From Podocnemis expansa (taxonomy: Eukaryota > Chordata > Testudines > Podocnemididae): 64,000 nt of DNA. Below, one piece after another: positions 46,612 to 57,725 of this stretch; within the stretch, counting starts at the first letter, position 1; each line of letters opens with the position of its first letter. Below the pieces are notes generated by a model, which worked only from the letters and a program-made list of their open reading frames with translations, did not search any database and was not told the DNA's origin. The translations under genes were made by a program, and so were the position numbers. The DNA lies in contig ML681963.1 in assembly GCA_007922195.1 (NCBI GenBank), forward strand, positions 137,371,019-137,435,018, written 5' to 3'.

Positions 46612-47219
46612 CTCAGGTATGTTTTCACTGCAGAGTTATGATCGGCAGCAAGTCTGAGCATTGTGATTGGCCTACCCCAGGGATAGCCAGCCATGCTGCA
46701 AAGCCCTATTGTGTCTTTGCTGGTGCTGCATTCACCTGTGCATGTTGCAAAGATTTCTACAGGCTCATCTTATGTTTCTTTGAGCTGCAGTAAGCTGATT
46801 CTTTCCCAGTGAACTGTGGTAAAACGCATCCTTCTGCATGGACATGGAGAATTATGGGAAGGCACTAGAGGACTAGCAGCATCAACACAACCATGTGGGA
46901 TGGTCAGGGAAGATGTACAATGCTCGCATCTTTAAGAATGTAAGACCTTTCAGAAAGCTACTATCAGGGACTTTCTTTCCTGACCACTAGTTTACTCTTG
47001 GCAAGGATAAAATGGCAAGTGTTTTGGCCTGCATCCTCCCAGCAATGTTAGGTTATCAGCCTCAGTGAAGCAGCACTTGGGTTTTAGCCTATAGCCCCAG
47101 ATGAGCCCACTAGCATAGGTCAGAAGCACCACCAAACTCAGGTAAGAGATTTTTGTGTGGACAGGAGAGGGATCAGGGCAATGTCTGAGTTAGCTCTGTG
47201 GCGATGACATATGCTCAGG
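46612..47219 (+). mobile_element. Older Harbinger fragment
   Basis: 46921-46990 reads GCATCTTTAAGAATG, CTTTCAGAAAGCTACTATCA, GGGACTTTCTTTCCTGACCA. It is closely similar to 48371-48440 in the transposase relic (GCATCTTTAAGAACA, CTTCAGAAAGCTACAATCA, GGGATGTTCTTTCCTGACTG). It is therefore a piece of a second Harbinger transposase. Upstream, TGCAGAGTTATGATCGGCAG to GGAGAATTATGGGAAGGCAC reads like Harbinger flanking sequence. Confidence 0.6.
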
Positions 47220-47707
47220 CCAGGTCTACACTACAAACTTTGGTTGGGGTAAGTTATTTCAGCATGAAGCTGCCACAGTTGGTATATCACTTGCATGTAT
47301 ACATATTAGCATTGGCCTCTTTGCATTGGCACTGGGCATATTCAACAGGAGAGCTTGCGTCAAGGCATAGTAGTGAACCATGGGTACCTACCCCAGCATA
47401 CAACCTGCCATCATCCATTACAATGTCTTTTGGGAAGCTCTGGCAATGCATAATAGGGCTGAAATGAGCCACACAGGAGCAACTGGGAGCAAGGGGTCAA
47501 ACTCCCAGCATGCAATTGTCTCCATCCCAGAATGCCATCTCTATTGCATAATTTTTGTGCCTTCTGGAAAAATTCCACATACCCACTGCACTCTTTGCTG
47601 TCCACCATCTCTGCAGAAGCATGGGGCCTGTATAGATCTGCACTTGTCTTATAAGCATTACAAACATGGGACGCACGATCGTCTGATATTTATCAGCCTT
47701 CCATAAT

Positions 47708-48735
47708 GTGTACCATATAAACTGGGAACATGACAATTTCATGGAGAACAGACTGCTGTGGGAAACATTAAGAAACAATTCAAGGTTACTGATGGTGTTC
47801 ACAGAGCAGCTACAGATCGTGACGCACCACTTCTGGCCCCAAGAAATGAGCATCCACTGGTATGACTGCATCATAATGAGAGCTTCGGGTGATAAGCGAT
47901 GGGTGCAGAACTTTTGGATGTTCTAAGCCACATTTTTGTGTCCATGTGCCAAGCTTGCTAGCCCTCCAGCACATGGACACCAGAATGAGAGTGGCATTGA
48001 CAATGGAAAAGCAAAAAGTGATCACATGGTGGAAACTTGCAATGCCAAATTGCCACAGTCAGTGGGAAATCATTTTGGAGTCAGACAATCCAACATGGGG
48101 CCCCCTGTCTTGCCAGTGTGCCATTATTCATGTTCTGCTATGCAGGGCTGTGACCCTTAGGAACATACCAGACATGCACATGGGTATGCAGCAGGGTCCC
48201 CAGTTGTGACAGAGAACTATGTGACCCACATATATCTATGTCAGCACCAGGCCACCTTGCCAAAGAGCCCATCCACAGAAAGGGCTGCCTTTCTGTGGTT
48301 ATGCAAGCACTGGCTGATCACTGGGGGTGCTCCACTGACATCAGTGTTGACTGGTGAGGGAAGGTGCATTACGCTTGCATCTTTAAGAACACAACAATCT
48401 TCAGAAAGCTACAATCAGGGATGTTCTTTCCTGACTGGAAGATTATTGTTGGCAGTGTTGAAAAACCAGTAACAATCCTGGGGGAGCCCATCCTACACAT
48501 TGCTCCACAAAGGTTTCCACCAGCCACCTTGACAGCACCAAGGAAAGATTCAACTACTGGCTCGGGCAAGTGCTGAAGGACAGTTGAACAAGCTTTTGGG
48601 AGACTTAGGAGATGTTGGCGTTGTTTACTCATATGATGTGAATCTTATTGGGAAAAAAAGCCCAGTGGTTATATTTGTCTGCTGTGTCCTGCATAATATC
48701 TGTGAAGCAAATGGAGAAAGATTTCTGCCACCATG
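47708..48735 (+). pseudogene. Harbinger (HARBI1-like) transposase, decayed
   Basis: A DDE-type transposase would cut and paste the element. The minimum reading needs several frames: 'VFTEQLQIVTHHFWPQEMS' and 'DKRWVQNFWM' (47790-47925), 'ALTMEKQKVITWWKLAMPNC' and 'SVGNHFGV' (47990-48075), 'HVLLCRAVTLRNIPD' (48130-48175), 'VTHIYLCQHQATLP' (48220-48260), then 'GKVHYACIFKNTTIFRKLQS' with 'GMFFPDWKIIVGSVEKP' (48360-48475), 'TVEQAFGRLRRCWR' (48578-48620) and 'HNICEANGERF' (48690-48725). The catalytic Glu of 'VEQAFG' survives. The family's His-Asp-Ala is now His-Tyr-Ala, and the first Asp region ('IDGTH') reads 'NYVTH', so two catalytic acids are lost. It is inactive. Confidence 0.85.
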
Positions 48736-49534
48736 CAGGATGGAGGGTAAGTAGCTGTCTGCTGAGTTTTAACAGTCAGACACAAGGGCTAACTGAAAAA
48801 CTCAATGTAGAGCTGTGTGTCTTAGGGAGACTTTGCAAGAGCACTTTAACAGTGAGTCATAGTAATGTGTTGTGGTGTGCTGTGCTTTTAAATGGCTCTG
48901 CTGTTGTGGGGGCTGTCATGAATAATGTGGTGCTTGGTGCATGTTCACAAATATAACACTGACAATGCACCTATTAATTCTGAGGTGCTTGCTGCACATT
49001 TATGATTATTACACTATTTGTCATGGATCCGATGAATTGTGTCACACAGTACAGTAACAAGTGGATGCTTTCAGAATTGCTAGGCATTTTGCAAAGTATG
49101 TTGTCAACTAATAAAGATGAATAGAATTTATTCCATGATAAAACCAGTTTAAAAAAATCAATGCAATTTAAAAATAAATACATTAAAAATTTTATATATT
49201 GGTTGAACAGAACAAGGGAAAGAATATTCATGTCCATTTTATCTACACCTACAGACACCATGGCCTTCACAGGCCGTTATATGAGAAGATCCGCTTGTCC
49301 TTAACGTTCACCAGGGTGAAGTTGTACGGATAGTGCAGTGGCACCTGATCCCATGTGGAATGTCATAGGGGTACAGGGAGGCACTGCAATGGAATTCTCC
49401 ATTGACTGCAAAGAGAGGTGAGCCCATGATTGTTAAACCTGCAGCTGGATAAGAGTCTGCAGCATCTGTGTTTACTGCTGGAGAAGCCCATTATGTCCTG
49501 ATGCATCCCCCATTCCTCTTCCTGCTGTGATCCC
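48736..49534. other. Harbinger inter-gene region
   Basis: No frame is recognisable between the ends of the two convergent genes. 49130-49200 is very AT-rich. Confidence 0.45.
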
Positions 49535-51145
49535 TAGGCCTTTCTCATTTCTGCTCTCTCTTTTTCCATGCTGTCTGTGATGTTCTCCTCCAGGCCCTTA
49601 GCTTAGTCTGATGCCATACTGGCTTCCAGGATCTCACTGAATATATCATCTGAACACCTCTTCATTCTCATTTGGCTCAGGCATTCCTGGGGTGTGGAGG
49701 GGAAACTCTTCCAGGCCACCACAGCAGCAGATGAAACACACAGAGGTACCATTGTGTGTATAACAAACAAGGAGTTCTGTGGCACTTTTGAAGACTAACA
49801 AATTTATTTACCGCATATGCTTTTGTGGGACGAAAACTTATGCAATAGATAAATTTCTTAGTCTTTAAAAAGTGTCATGGGACTCCTTGTTTGTTTTGCT
49901 GAACTAGACTAACATGGCTACCTCTTCGGAACTTTGTCAGTATGGTCACAACAGAAAGCAGAACTTTAGAAACAGAACTCCCATCCCTTGTTCTCCTGAA
50001 GTTTTAAACAAGGCTCATTTACTGACACTTCTGCTTCAGAGTGCTTGTGCATGACAACACTCATGAGACCAGTCATGGTGAGCATGACCCACCATGGGTG
50101 AGTGAAATGAGAAGGGAACTGCTTGGTTGCCTGAAACTGTGAGTACGGGGTAATGGCACTGAATACAAGCACTATCTTCCACACGCGATGGACTATATCT
50201 CACTCCTAAGGGCAATAAAGACACAGAGAGCACAGCTGCTGTTGATGTCCTGAAGGTGCCCAGGCTTGTATGCTCCTAGCCAGCCTTATATGCTCCTAAC
50301 CTGCAATGGTGCCTGCTGAAGTCACTGCTGACTTAAATGGGAAAGCATCCTGTCACTGAGTAATAAGCATGATATCCACTTCTAGAAAATTCTGGCAAAG
50401 GATTGCTCAGTAGGTCCAATGACAGTGTCATAAAGATCTCTCACGATTCAAGGGACATCACACTGTACATAAATGAACTGCTCTTCCTTACTCCCCTTAT
50501 CTAACTCTACAGGGAAAAGAAAAGCAGATTATGCTACTTCTCTCACCACCTTTTCTAGTTCAAGAAAATTAACGAAAAGTTGATAGTTGTGGCTTATTGA
50601 GTTGGGGGTGCCATCATTCTAATGGGCAATAAATTTACACACTCACCCATGGATCCTTCCTCTGGATTGGGCTTCCCAGTGCTCACCTGCCATGACTGAC
50701 TGGACTGCGGTGCAGTTGAAAACAGGTGTTGCCTTGTAGAATAGCTGGGCTCCTCTCCCCCAAACATACGTCCCCCATTCTCCTACTTTTCCTCCTTCGC
50801 CTCCTACTTGTTCTCACTGTTCACACCATCACAGCAGTCTGCAGAATGTTGAGGGAAGGGGGTTTCATCATGGCATGCAGCTCTCTGTAAAAGCAGCAGG
50901 TCAGTGGCTCAGTACTAGGTGCCTGGCCTTCTGATATGCCTGATGCAATTGCCTTACTTTCAAGCAGCACTGCTGCCTCTTCCTGTTTTAGCCCTTTTTC
51001 TGCATCATCCATGCAATTTGCTCATACGTGTCCACGGTTCTACAGTAGCTCCATACCTTGCAAAAATTCTTCTCCCAATAGGCCCAGGAGATCCCATACC
51101 TCCTGTCTACTCTGGGACAGTGCACATCTGGCATGTGTAGTCAGC
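49535..51145 (-). pseudogene. Harbinger Myb/SANT-like protein, decayed
   Basis: In PIF/Harbinger elements this partner protein binds DNA and brings the transposase to the ends. On the minus strand the trihelix start reads 'QEVWDLLGLLGEEFLQ' (about 51110-51060). 'CMDDAEKGLKQE' and 'LTCCFYRELHAMM' follow (about 51010-50870). The C-terminal part reads 'MRMKRCSDDIFSEILEASMA' (about 49670-49610) and 'ENITDSMEKERAEMRKA' (about 49590-49540). A PLE dimer lies between these halves. Stops and frameshifts are present in both parts. The spacing between the two halves (about 1.2 kb) is larger than the family's usual gene, so other insertions are likely. Confidence 0.7.
49762..49935. mobile_element. Penelope-like tail inverted dimer
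   Basis: The minus half (49762 to about 49828: AACAAACAAGGAGTTCTGTG ... GCATATGC) abuts the plus half (about 49829-49935: GAAAACTTATGCAATAG ... CTAGACTAACATGGCTACC). The stem II part of the hairpin is lost at the junction. It interrupts the Harbinger relic. Confidence 0.8.
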
Positions 51146-51375
51146 ATGGTGAGCTACATTCAACAAAAGAGAGCTGCTAGATGTGTTTGCCAAGCCGGAC
51201 AATCAAGGAAAGGCATTTAGAAAAATCATGAGGATTTAAAGGGGGGCCTTCGATGTCTGTGATCCCTGGGAAGTGGAATTCACAACTGTGAACAGAGCAG
51301 TCTGTCTTGGACACTCTGGGACAGCTACTGAAGACTGTTAGACTCAACGTAAGTAACAGTATCGGGTTGTGTCAA

Positions 51376-52269
51376 TGTAAAGGGTTGGGCTGTCCTTCTT
51401 TGTTGCTCTGGGAGGGTGACTGTCCCCCCCCACTGCAGTGCTCCTGTGGATGCTGAAATGAGAAGGGGAAGTCAGCGTGTGAGCAGGCAATAAGCGCCCT
51501 GTGACGCAAGACCCCAAGGCAAGGTAAAACAGTTAAGCTGTCTGTGGACCTGCGCTCTCGGGCAGGGAGGGGCAATGAAGTATGTCAGTGCTCCCAGGCA
51601 GCGGGTTAGCAGTACCAGAACCACCACCCTAAGGATGGGATCAGTGATGATGGACAGAATAGAGAGACCCAGCCCTGTCCTATTCCACCAGGTCCAAGCC
51701 CAGGGCCTTCTCGGTGGCAGAGTGTTCTGCCAGCAGGGCTCCAGCCAAAATTCACTGACAGGGCTTCAGGCCACAACACAACTGATGTAGTGTCTGGTTT
51801 CACTGGACTCTTTCCCACTCCTCTCCTGTGGAGGGCCTAGGCCTAGGGGTTGTTGTCCTCTACTCAGGGTAAACTCTAAATGGTTAATCTCAAAAGGAGC
51901 TCCATCAGCTCCTTCAGGTCTTAGGCAGCAGGTTGTTGCAGGGACTTCTCTGGGTTCCAGGTGGCAGGTAGCCCTCGTGGCTCCTCAGTGCTACGTAGTT
52001 GGATGTGGGCACTAGCACTGGGGAAGAGACATCCTTCTCCCCTAGCAGCTCCTGCCAAACTAAAATAGTGGGCTTGTCTTTTGTACTTCCTGTCCCACTC
52101 CTCTGCTCCTAGTGGGGCAGGCATGGTTCTCTTGGTTCCAGCCCCTAGGGTTTGGGCCATCCCTCTCTATTTGTCTCCAAGTGAGGCCACATCTTGATAC
52201 AGTCAAACTTAGTACCCCAACCAGTTCATTACCACTTGGGGAGGTAGTGTTACTGCATTGCTATAATAG
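51376..52269. other. Unassigned GC-richer DNA, possibly an old retroelement
   Basis: It is GC-richer than its neighbours, with words such as AGGTCCAAGCCCAGGGCC and AGTAAACTCTAAATGG-like stretches that I associate loosely with LTR-type repeats. I cannot find paired ends or coding motifs. The frame at 52112-52534 is real only from about 52270 onward. Confidence 0.3.
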
Positions 52270-52532
52270 GTCACCTACAGGACGATCACTGCGCAAAAGG
52301 ATAAATGAACACAGAGCTGATATCAGAAATCACAAAACAAAGAAACCAATTGCTGAGCACTTCCATCTTTCTAATCAGTTGATAAATTATTTGTTAACAA
52401 CTGTTGTCAGAGATGTGGCTGGGACATCAAGACTTCAAAGAGAAACAGCTGAACTTGAATTAATATGCAAGCTAAATTCTGTGAAAGCAGAACTTAATCG
52501 AGACTATGGGTTCTTTTCCCATTACAAAAAGT
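52270..52532 (+). pseudogene. GIY-YIG endonuclease end of a Penelope-like element
   Basis: In PLEs a C-terminal GIY-YIG nuclease nicks DNA for target-primed reverse transcription. This open run of about 87 codons reads 'TGRSLRKRINEHRADIRNHK', 'KKPIAEHFHLSNQLINYL', 'TAELELICKLNSVKAELNRD' and 'YGFFSHYKK', ending in TAA at 52530-52532. 'RINEHRADI' and 'AEHF' are the conserved helices, and 'LNRDYGF.SHYK' is the typical C terminus. The catalytic GIY and YIG strands and the reverse transcriptase are missing upstream, so the copy is 5'-truncated at about 52270. The remaining frame is intact. A CR1 follows 15 bases downstream, and then the PLE 3' tail. Confidence 0.8.
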
Positions 52533-52547
52533 AATTTGACTTCAGGC

Positions 52548-53797
52548 TTCCCATGGTTTGACCATGGTTTGCCTGACCAATCTCATTTCCTTCTATGATC
52601 AGATGACTGGTTTTCTAGATGCAGGAAGAACCGTTGATGTGATATACCTTGATTTTAGCAAGGCTTTTGATACAGTTTCCCACAGCATTCTCAATGGCAA
52701 ATTAAGGAAGTATGGGTTGAATAGGTGGACTGTAAGGTGGATAGAGAACTGGCTAGATCAACGGTTTCAGCGTGTAGGAATCAATGGTTCCATGTCTAGC
52801 TGGCAACCAGTCACGAGTGGTGTGCCCCAGGGGTCGGTCCTGGGGCCGGTTCTGTTCAACATTTTCATCAATGATCTGGATGATGGAATAGACTGTACTC
52901 TCAGTAAGTTTGCGGATGACACCAAGCTAGGGGGAACAGTAGACACGTTGGAGGACAAGGACAGGATTCAGGGAGACCTAGATAAATTGGAACAGTGGGC
53001 CAATAAAAATCTTATGAAGTTCAATAAGGACAAATGTAAAGTCCTGCATGTGGGACGGAAAAACCCCATGCACTGCTACAGGCTGGGAAACATTCAGCTG
53101 AGTAGCAGCAGCATAGAAAAGGACCTGGGGGTCATGGTGGATGGGAAGCTAGATATGAGTCAGCAGTGTGCTCTTGCTGCCAAAAAGGCCAATGGCATAC
53201 TGGGCTGCATCAAAAGAAGTATTACCAGCAGATCAAAGGATGTGACCATTCCCCTCTATTCTGCACTGGTGAGGCCACATCTGGAATACTGTGTTCAGTT
53301 TTGGGCTCCCCACTACAAAAAGGACAGGGACCTACTGGAGAGAGTTCAGAGGCGGGCAACCAAAATGATTAAAGGGCTGGAGCACAAGCCCTATGAGGAA
53401 AGACTGAAAGCATTAGGCTTATTTAGTCTGCAGAAGAGAAGATTGAGGGGGGATTTGATAGCAACCTTCAACTACTTGAAGGGCTGCTCCAATGAAGATG
53501 GAGCTCGACTATTCTTGGTAGTAAAGGAGGACAGGACGAGGAGCAATGGCCTCAAGTTGCGGTTAGGGAGGTCGAGGCTGGATATTAGAAAAAACTTTTT
53601 TACTAGGCGAGTGGTGAAACATTGGAATGAGCTGCCAAGGGAGGTGGTGGAGTCACCATCTTTGGAGGTGTTTAAGGCCCGGCTGGATAAAACCATGACT
53701 GGGATGGTTTAGTGGGAGTGGTCCTGCCTCTGGCAGGGGGTTGGACTAGATGACCTATGAGGTCCCTTCCAACCCTTGGATTCTATGATTCTATGAA
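52548..53797 (+). mobile_element. CR1 LINE, 5'-truncated, inserted into PLE
   Basis: It starts inside the reverse transcriptase gene (the usual 5' truncation) and ends with two copies of ATTCTATG plus AA (53780-53797), the classic CR1 3' terminal repeat. The 85-base 3' region contains GGACTAGATGACCTATGAGG. It separates the PLE endonuclease stop from the PLE 3' tail, so it landed in the PLE 3' untranslated region. Confidence 0.92.
52558..53712 (+). CDS. CR1 ORF2 C-terminal part: reverse transcriptase
   Basis: This is the polymerase of a CR1 non-LTR retrotransposon. The open frame of 384 codons has no stop or frameshift. RT motifs run in order: 'DFSKAFD' at residues 32-38 (catalytic Asp of motif A), '[13 protein letters not shown]' at 88-100 (motif B), 'FADD' at 118-121 (motif C with both catalytic Asp residues), then the thumb and the CR1 C terminus '[20 protein letters not shown]'. 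A complete CR1 ORF2 is roughly 1000 residues, so the endonuclease and the first RT motifs are lost. The nominal ATG is not a real start; the frame continues from upstream. There is no ORF1 here. An intact frame with all RT acids suggests a recent insertion, but the copy cannot mobilise itself. Confidence 0.92.
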   Translation: MTMVCLTNLISFYDQMTGFLDAGRTVDVIYLDFSKAFDTVSHSILNGKLRKYGLNRWTVRWIENWLDQRFQRVGINGSMSSWQPVTSGVPQGSVLGPVLFNIFINDLDDGIDCTLSKFADDTKLGGTVDTLEDKDRIQGDLDKLEQWANKNLMKFNKDKCKVLHVGRKNPMHCYRLGNIQLSSSSIEKDLGVMVDGKLDMSQQCALAAKKANGILGCIKRSITSRSKDVTIPLYSALVRPHLEYCVQFWAPHYKKDRDLLERVQRRATKMIKGLEHKPYEERLKALGLFSLQKRRLRGDLIATFNYLKGCSNEDGARLFLVVKEDRTRSNGLKLRLGRSRLDIRKNFFTRRVVKHWNELPREVVESPSLEVFKARLDKTMTGMV

Positions 53798-53985
53798 CCT
53801 AACAATTGCTCTGATTTGCTGTTATTGTATGATCTGAGCCTATATTTTACACTCCCTTCCATTTATTTTCATTCCATTCTGTAAGTTCACCCATCTTCGA
53901 AGCATCTGATGAAGTGGGATTTTCTCCCACGAAAGCTCATGTGAAAAATAAATCTGTTAGTCAAAGTGTCACACAACTCCTTGTT
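53798..53985 (+). mobile_element. Penelope-like 3' untranslated region and tail
   Basis: 53798-53903 is PLE 3' untranslated sequence (ATTTATTTTCATTCCATTCT, TTCACCCATCTTCGAAG), similar to 63885-63935. From 53904 the standard tail follows: CTGATGAAGTGGGATTTTCT, CCCACGAAAGCTCATG, AATAAATCTGTTAGTC. Its place downstream of the GIY-YIG gene identifies the dispersed repeat of this window as a PLE terminus. Confidence 0.8.
53904..53945 (+). ncRNA. Hammerhead-ribozyme-like motif
   Basis: CTGATGA (53906-53912) is followed by the hairpin GTGGG (53914-53918) / CCCAC (53926-53930) with loop ATTTTCT, and then by GAAA (53931-53934). This is the order of the hammerhead core: CUGANGA, stem II, GAAA. Hammerhead motifs are described in PLE terminal repeats. 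Against activity, one extra A (53913) sits between the core and stem II, and the U-H cleavage site after stem III is not clear. Similar cores occur in the other tails of this window. Confidence 0.5.
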
Positions 53986-55501
53986 GTTGTTGGTTTTGGT
54001 TTTTTTTATATTTGGCATTCTCAGACAAAGAAGGCACAGGGAACTGCCTTCCAGGAATCTGTAGAGATACTTTGTCCTGTCACTCCACTGGCTTTGAGTG
54101 TCTGCCTGTTGTTTCAGAGAAAAGATGACGTATATTTGAAAAGTCTGATGTCCTATTGCTGTAAGACATTAGACCTGAATGGCTCTCCATCCACACAGCT
54201 AGAAAATTAATCCCTGTTGTCCGTGCAGGGGTACCAGGCTCACGGCTTTCAAAGCTCCCAGATGCCTTTTGTCATTTGTTTTCTGTTTGCTGAACTGGCT
54301 CTCCCTTCATGACTAGGAAGTTGATAAAAATGTGAGCCACTTTTCTAAATTGTGACTCCAAGTTAGTTCACTCTGCAATCCAGAAGAGATTATATAATTT
54401 CTGTTCTAGCTGGTGCTCTGATGGAAAAATAAAAGCAAACTCTCAGTTACCAAATGTACTTCAAAAGAAACATGTTAATCAAAATTTGCTCTCTTTTTAA
54501 AATTAAATCTTTAAAGTTCTTTAAAACTCCTGCCAAACTTTAAAAAAACATTTTTAAATCAGTCAGTCAGTCAGCTGTCATGCTAAATGTTTAGAGTTTT
54601 GTCTGGTTTTTGGGCTGCTGTGCCCCTCTAGTCCCAGTGTTTTGCTTTATGAAATGTGAAGGAGAGCCTACTATTTCTTTTTCTGAAAAGCAATTGTTTC
54701 AAAGAATTCTACAACTAAAAGAAATATTGAACATTTATTAAAGCATAACAAAAAATGGTTTTTCATTTTGCAGGAAGAACTGCTAATCACTTCCTAATCT
54801 TTAAAAAACTCAATTAAAATTTTTTGCATCATTCCACACCCCCCTATTAGTTTCCCATTGGATGCTTCTCCTGCAACATACTTGTGTATGCCCACCTCTT
54901 CTACTCATTCAACATTTATTTAAATACAAATGTACATTCATGTGGATTAAGGCTAGATTCAGCACTCAGCAGATCATCTTGCAGTTCACCCATCCATTTG
55001 CAGGACAGATCTAACCCTTAATGACATGTAAGTTTCACCACTATTCACATCACCTGATTTTGATCCCTTGAATCTGAGCAGAGAGTTGACAGCCCAGATA
55101 AAGGAATGCAAAACATTGAGCCCAATTCACATGTCAACTTGCCTAAGTCCACTGATTTCAGTTTCATACAATAGGCATGTTCAAATGAGCCTGATTCTTC
55201 ACTGCGTTCACAACATACTGCGCATTCACAGCTGTACAAACTGCCACCATTCTGGTTGGACACTATTTTATAGTTGCACAAAATGGTCATGTGAATACAC
55301 TGCATACAAAGCAGTGGATATTTGGGCCCCAAATTCCAGCATCTTGTTTATCAAGCTACAAAGTACAGACTTCTTATAAAATACATGTAACTTGGTGGTC
55401 CTTGGTTTTACACTAGTATTTGGGTATTACCATTGGACTGTACTGCAGTTTTTCTCTGAATTTAGATGTGATGCCCTATCTGAGTAGGAGATTCTGTTTA
55501 A
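53986..55501. other. Unannotated spacer
   Basis: No gene is recognised. A CAGT tetranucleotide run lies at about 54562-54574. Frames near 55045-55379 have no known domain. Confidence 0.4.
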
Positions 55502-55632
55502 GGGTTTGTCTACACAAGGAAATTTATTACTATAACAACACGTACCAGAGTAGGTCAGTGTGATCACAGAGAACTAACTATATAGTCATAACTATACCGG
55601 TAAATATCCCCAGACCCCATGTAGACAATGCC
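55502..55632. mobile_element. Short Harbinger-type MITE
   Basis: The left end GGGTTTGTCTACAC and right end ATGTAGACAATGCC are inverted relatives, flanked by TAA on both sides (55499-55501 and 55633-55635). It is 131 bp and non-coding. Confidence 0.75.
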
Positions 55633-55635
55633 TAA

Positions 55636-57563
55636 GTTTCCCAGCCAAATAACTGTCTTCCTGCCTCTGTTAGGGTCAGAGGCATATATGACTGGAACAG
55701 GAAGATTTGGTTCCTCGCGAGTTAGAAATAAAAACATGCTTTGTGAAGTTGTTTCCTGCACTCACTCCTTATTACAGTTGCCGCTAGTATAGAAACCTAA
55801 AGATGAAGGTGAAAAGAAATGGAAGCCTGAGATGTGATTCTTGTACTTTTTAAGATGGTTGAATCTAACCCACTAACAATGTAGAACCTTCAGTGGCAAG
55901 TATTAACATTGATTTTTTTTCCCTTTAACACTTAGCAATCTGCCATGTGTGGTGTTATTTTTGTACTCTATATTTAATATGAGTTACAACTGAGTAGCAT
56001 ACTGCAGGTGCCGTATGCCATTTTCCCTTTCAGTTGCCAAAGGCCCCCGATCCTGCAAACTACTCCTTAGCTGGCAGGCCACTCTGTCCGCAGAGTCCCA
56101 TTGATGTTAACATGAGTCTCTGCCTATGCAGAAATCATCCACATGGAGCAGCCTGCAGGACAACAGTTAGCTCCTGTTAAATATATTGCTAACCTTAAAA
56201 ATTAATGTATCTTAGCTTGCTTTCTTCCTATTTTTCCTAAGATGTAATATATGTTAAAAATAGTGGACTTGATTCTGACTTTAGGCAAGCCAGTGTAAAC
56301 CTAGACATATTTTTAAGGCAGCCAGTCTAAATGCAGCAGTATAAATGAGAGCAGAATCTGGTCCAGCAAAGCCAACATAGTTACTCTGTATTTACATTAG
56401 TGTACTGAGTGGAATTCAGCCCAGTTGTATTGCTAGAGGTTAAAAGCTGCCTTTGGCCCAATGTCAAATTTCTTTCTCAAATCAAGTAGCTTTACTTGTG
56501 GAAATTTGAGGATATCTTGTCATTCTAAGACTTACTATTTCAGATAATTCTAGAGTGTAATCTTAGCTTGCACCATGCTCTGGGAATTTAGGGAAACAAT
56601 CTTCTATCCATTCCGTAAGAGATCAGAATCAATCCATATTGCAAAAGTGTTGCTTATGCCTTCAGGGTGAGTTAGTTTCAGTACCAGGAGTTCCTGGTAA
56701 TGTATACTGCTGTGTCTGTGTGAACTTTTTAGTGGGAATAAGTAAGAGTGTATACGTGATATCTAAATACCATAGCAAGGGGCACATTTAGAAATGCCCA
56801 AGATCAACCTTCCAACAATCATTGTAGCAAAAGTAAATTAAACTATGATGAAGACAAAAACAAATACTTGAATGACAGAAGTCATTCCATTATAAAACTA
56901 TATGCAAATTATTGCCATACCAGTTCTTGTAACAGTTACTCAAAATCACAGGGACAAGATTTGTCATTACAAGAATAGGTCTCTGAAATGGCACAACTAT
57001 GCCACAAAAACCAACTACTGTACTATTCTAACCCAACAAGCATTCTCCAGTGGGAGAGACTGTACTGTGCTTTCTCAGTGATGCACAAGTCTGTTGCCTT
57101 TTCTGGACATTGTTATTTAATACAGTGGCACTTACAGGCCTCAACTGGGGATCAGGGCCTCAACGTGGCAAGCCACCAAAGAACCTGCAGTCTGCGTGGC
57201 AAAGAACAGATTGCCAGCCTTCTGAAAGACAGCAGATTACACATGCACAAATTATTAAGGAAAACTGATTCTTTTTCACCTTGAAATCCTTATTTGATTT
57301 TGAATCAACACTGAAAATAAACAAAACTGTTGCTTAATGCAAACTGTAGGTTAAAAAGGGGTTAACTGGGGGTTAAAACTGACACCTTCTTCCATGTCCT
57401 GCTCTACGAAAGAGGCCTAGTGGAAGAGTCAGTTACCAGTTTGTTTGCCGTGCATCTGTATATACTTTGCTGCAAGGGATTTCAAATGTCTTGCAAGTTG
57501 GAAACACTTCCAACATAAAACCAAATTCCAGCAACAAATGACAATTTACACTAAGTATACCCA
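55636..57563. other. Unannotated spacer
   Basis: No gene or nameable element; the frame at 56988-57284 has no known domain. Confidence 0.4.
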
Positions 57564-57704
57564 GGGGGTTAAAGTAAGCCGGAAAGCACTGGAATGCCAT
57601 TTCAGGGCCCACAAATTTTAGGAGCCAGAGTTCTGGGGCCCCTAAAAATAGAATAACGGGGTGGAATGCAGCATTCTGGTATGTTCCCCCTTACTTTAAC
57701 CCCC
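57564..57704. repeat. Inverted-repeat element with GGGGTTAAAGTAAG ends
   Basis: GGGGGTTAAAGTAAG at the left and CTTACTTTAACCCCC at the right are perfect complements. The interior includes GGGGCCCCTAAAAATAG. The same right end, CTTACTTTAAACCC, occurs at 63725-63738 inside a hAT element. Confidence 0.7.
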
Positions 57705-57725
57705 ACCACCTTCTGCTTCCCTTCA

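Larger units (their letters stand above)
47220..51375. mobile_element. PIF/Harbinger transposon relic with two convergent genes
   Basis: The left end GGCCAGGTCTACACTAC is of the type carried by the Harbinger MITEs in this window. A transposase relic runs on the plus strand (47708-48735), and a Myb/SANT-like relic runs towards it on the minus strand (51145-49535). This two-gene layout is diagnostic of PIF/Harbinger. A PLE inverted dimer interrupts it at 49762-49935. The right terminus is not clear; the 51375 edge is an estimate. Confidence 0.75.
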
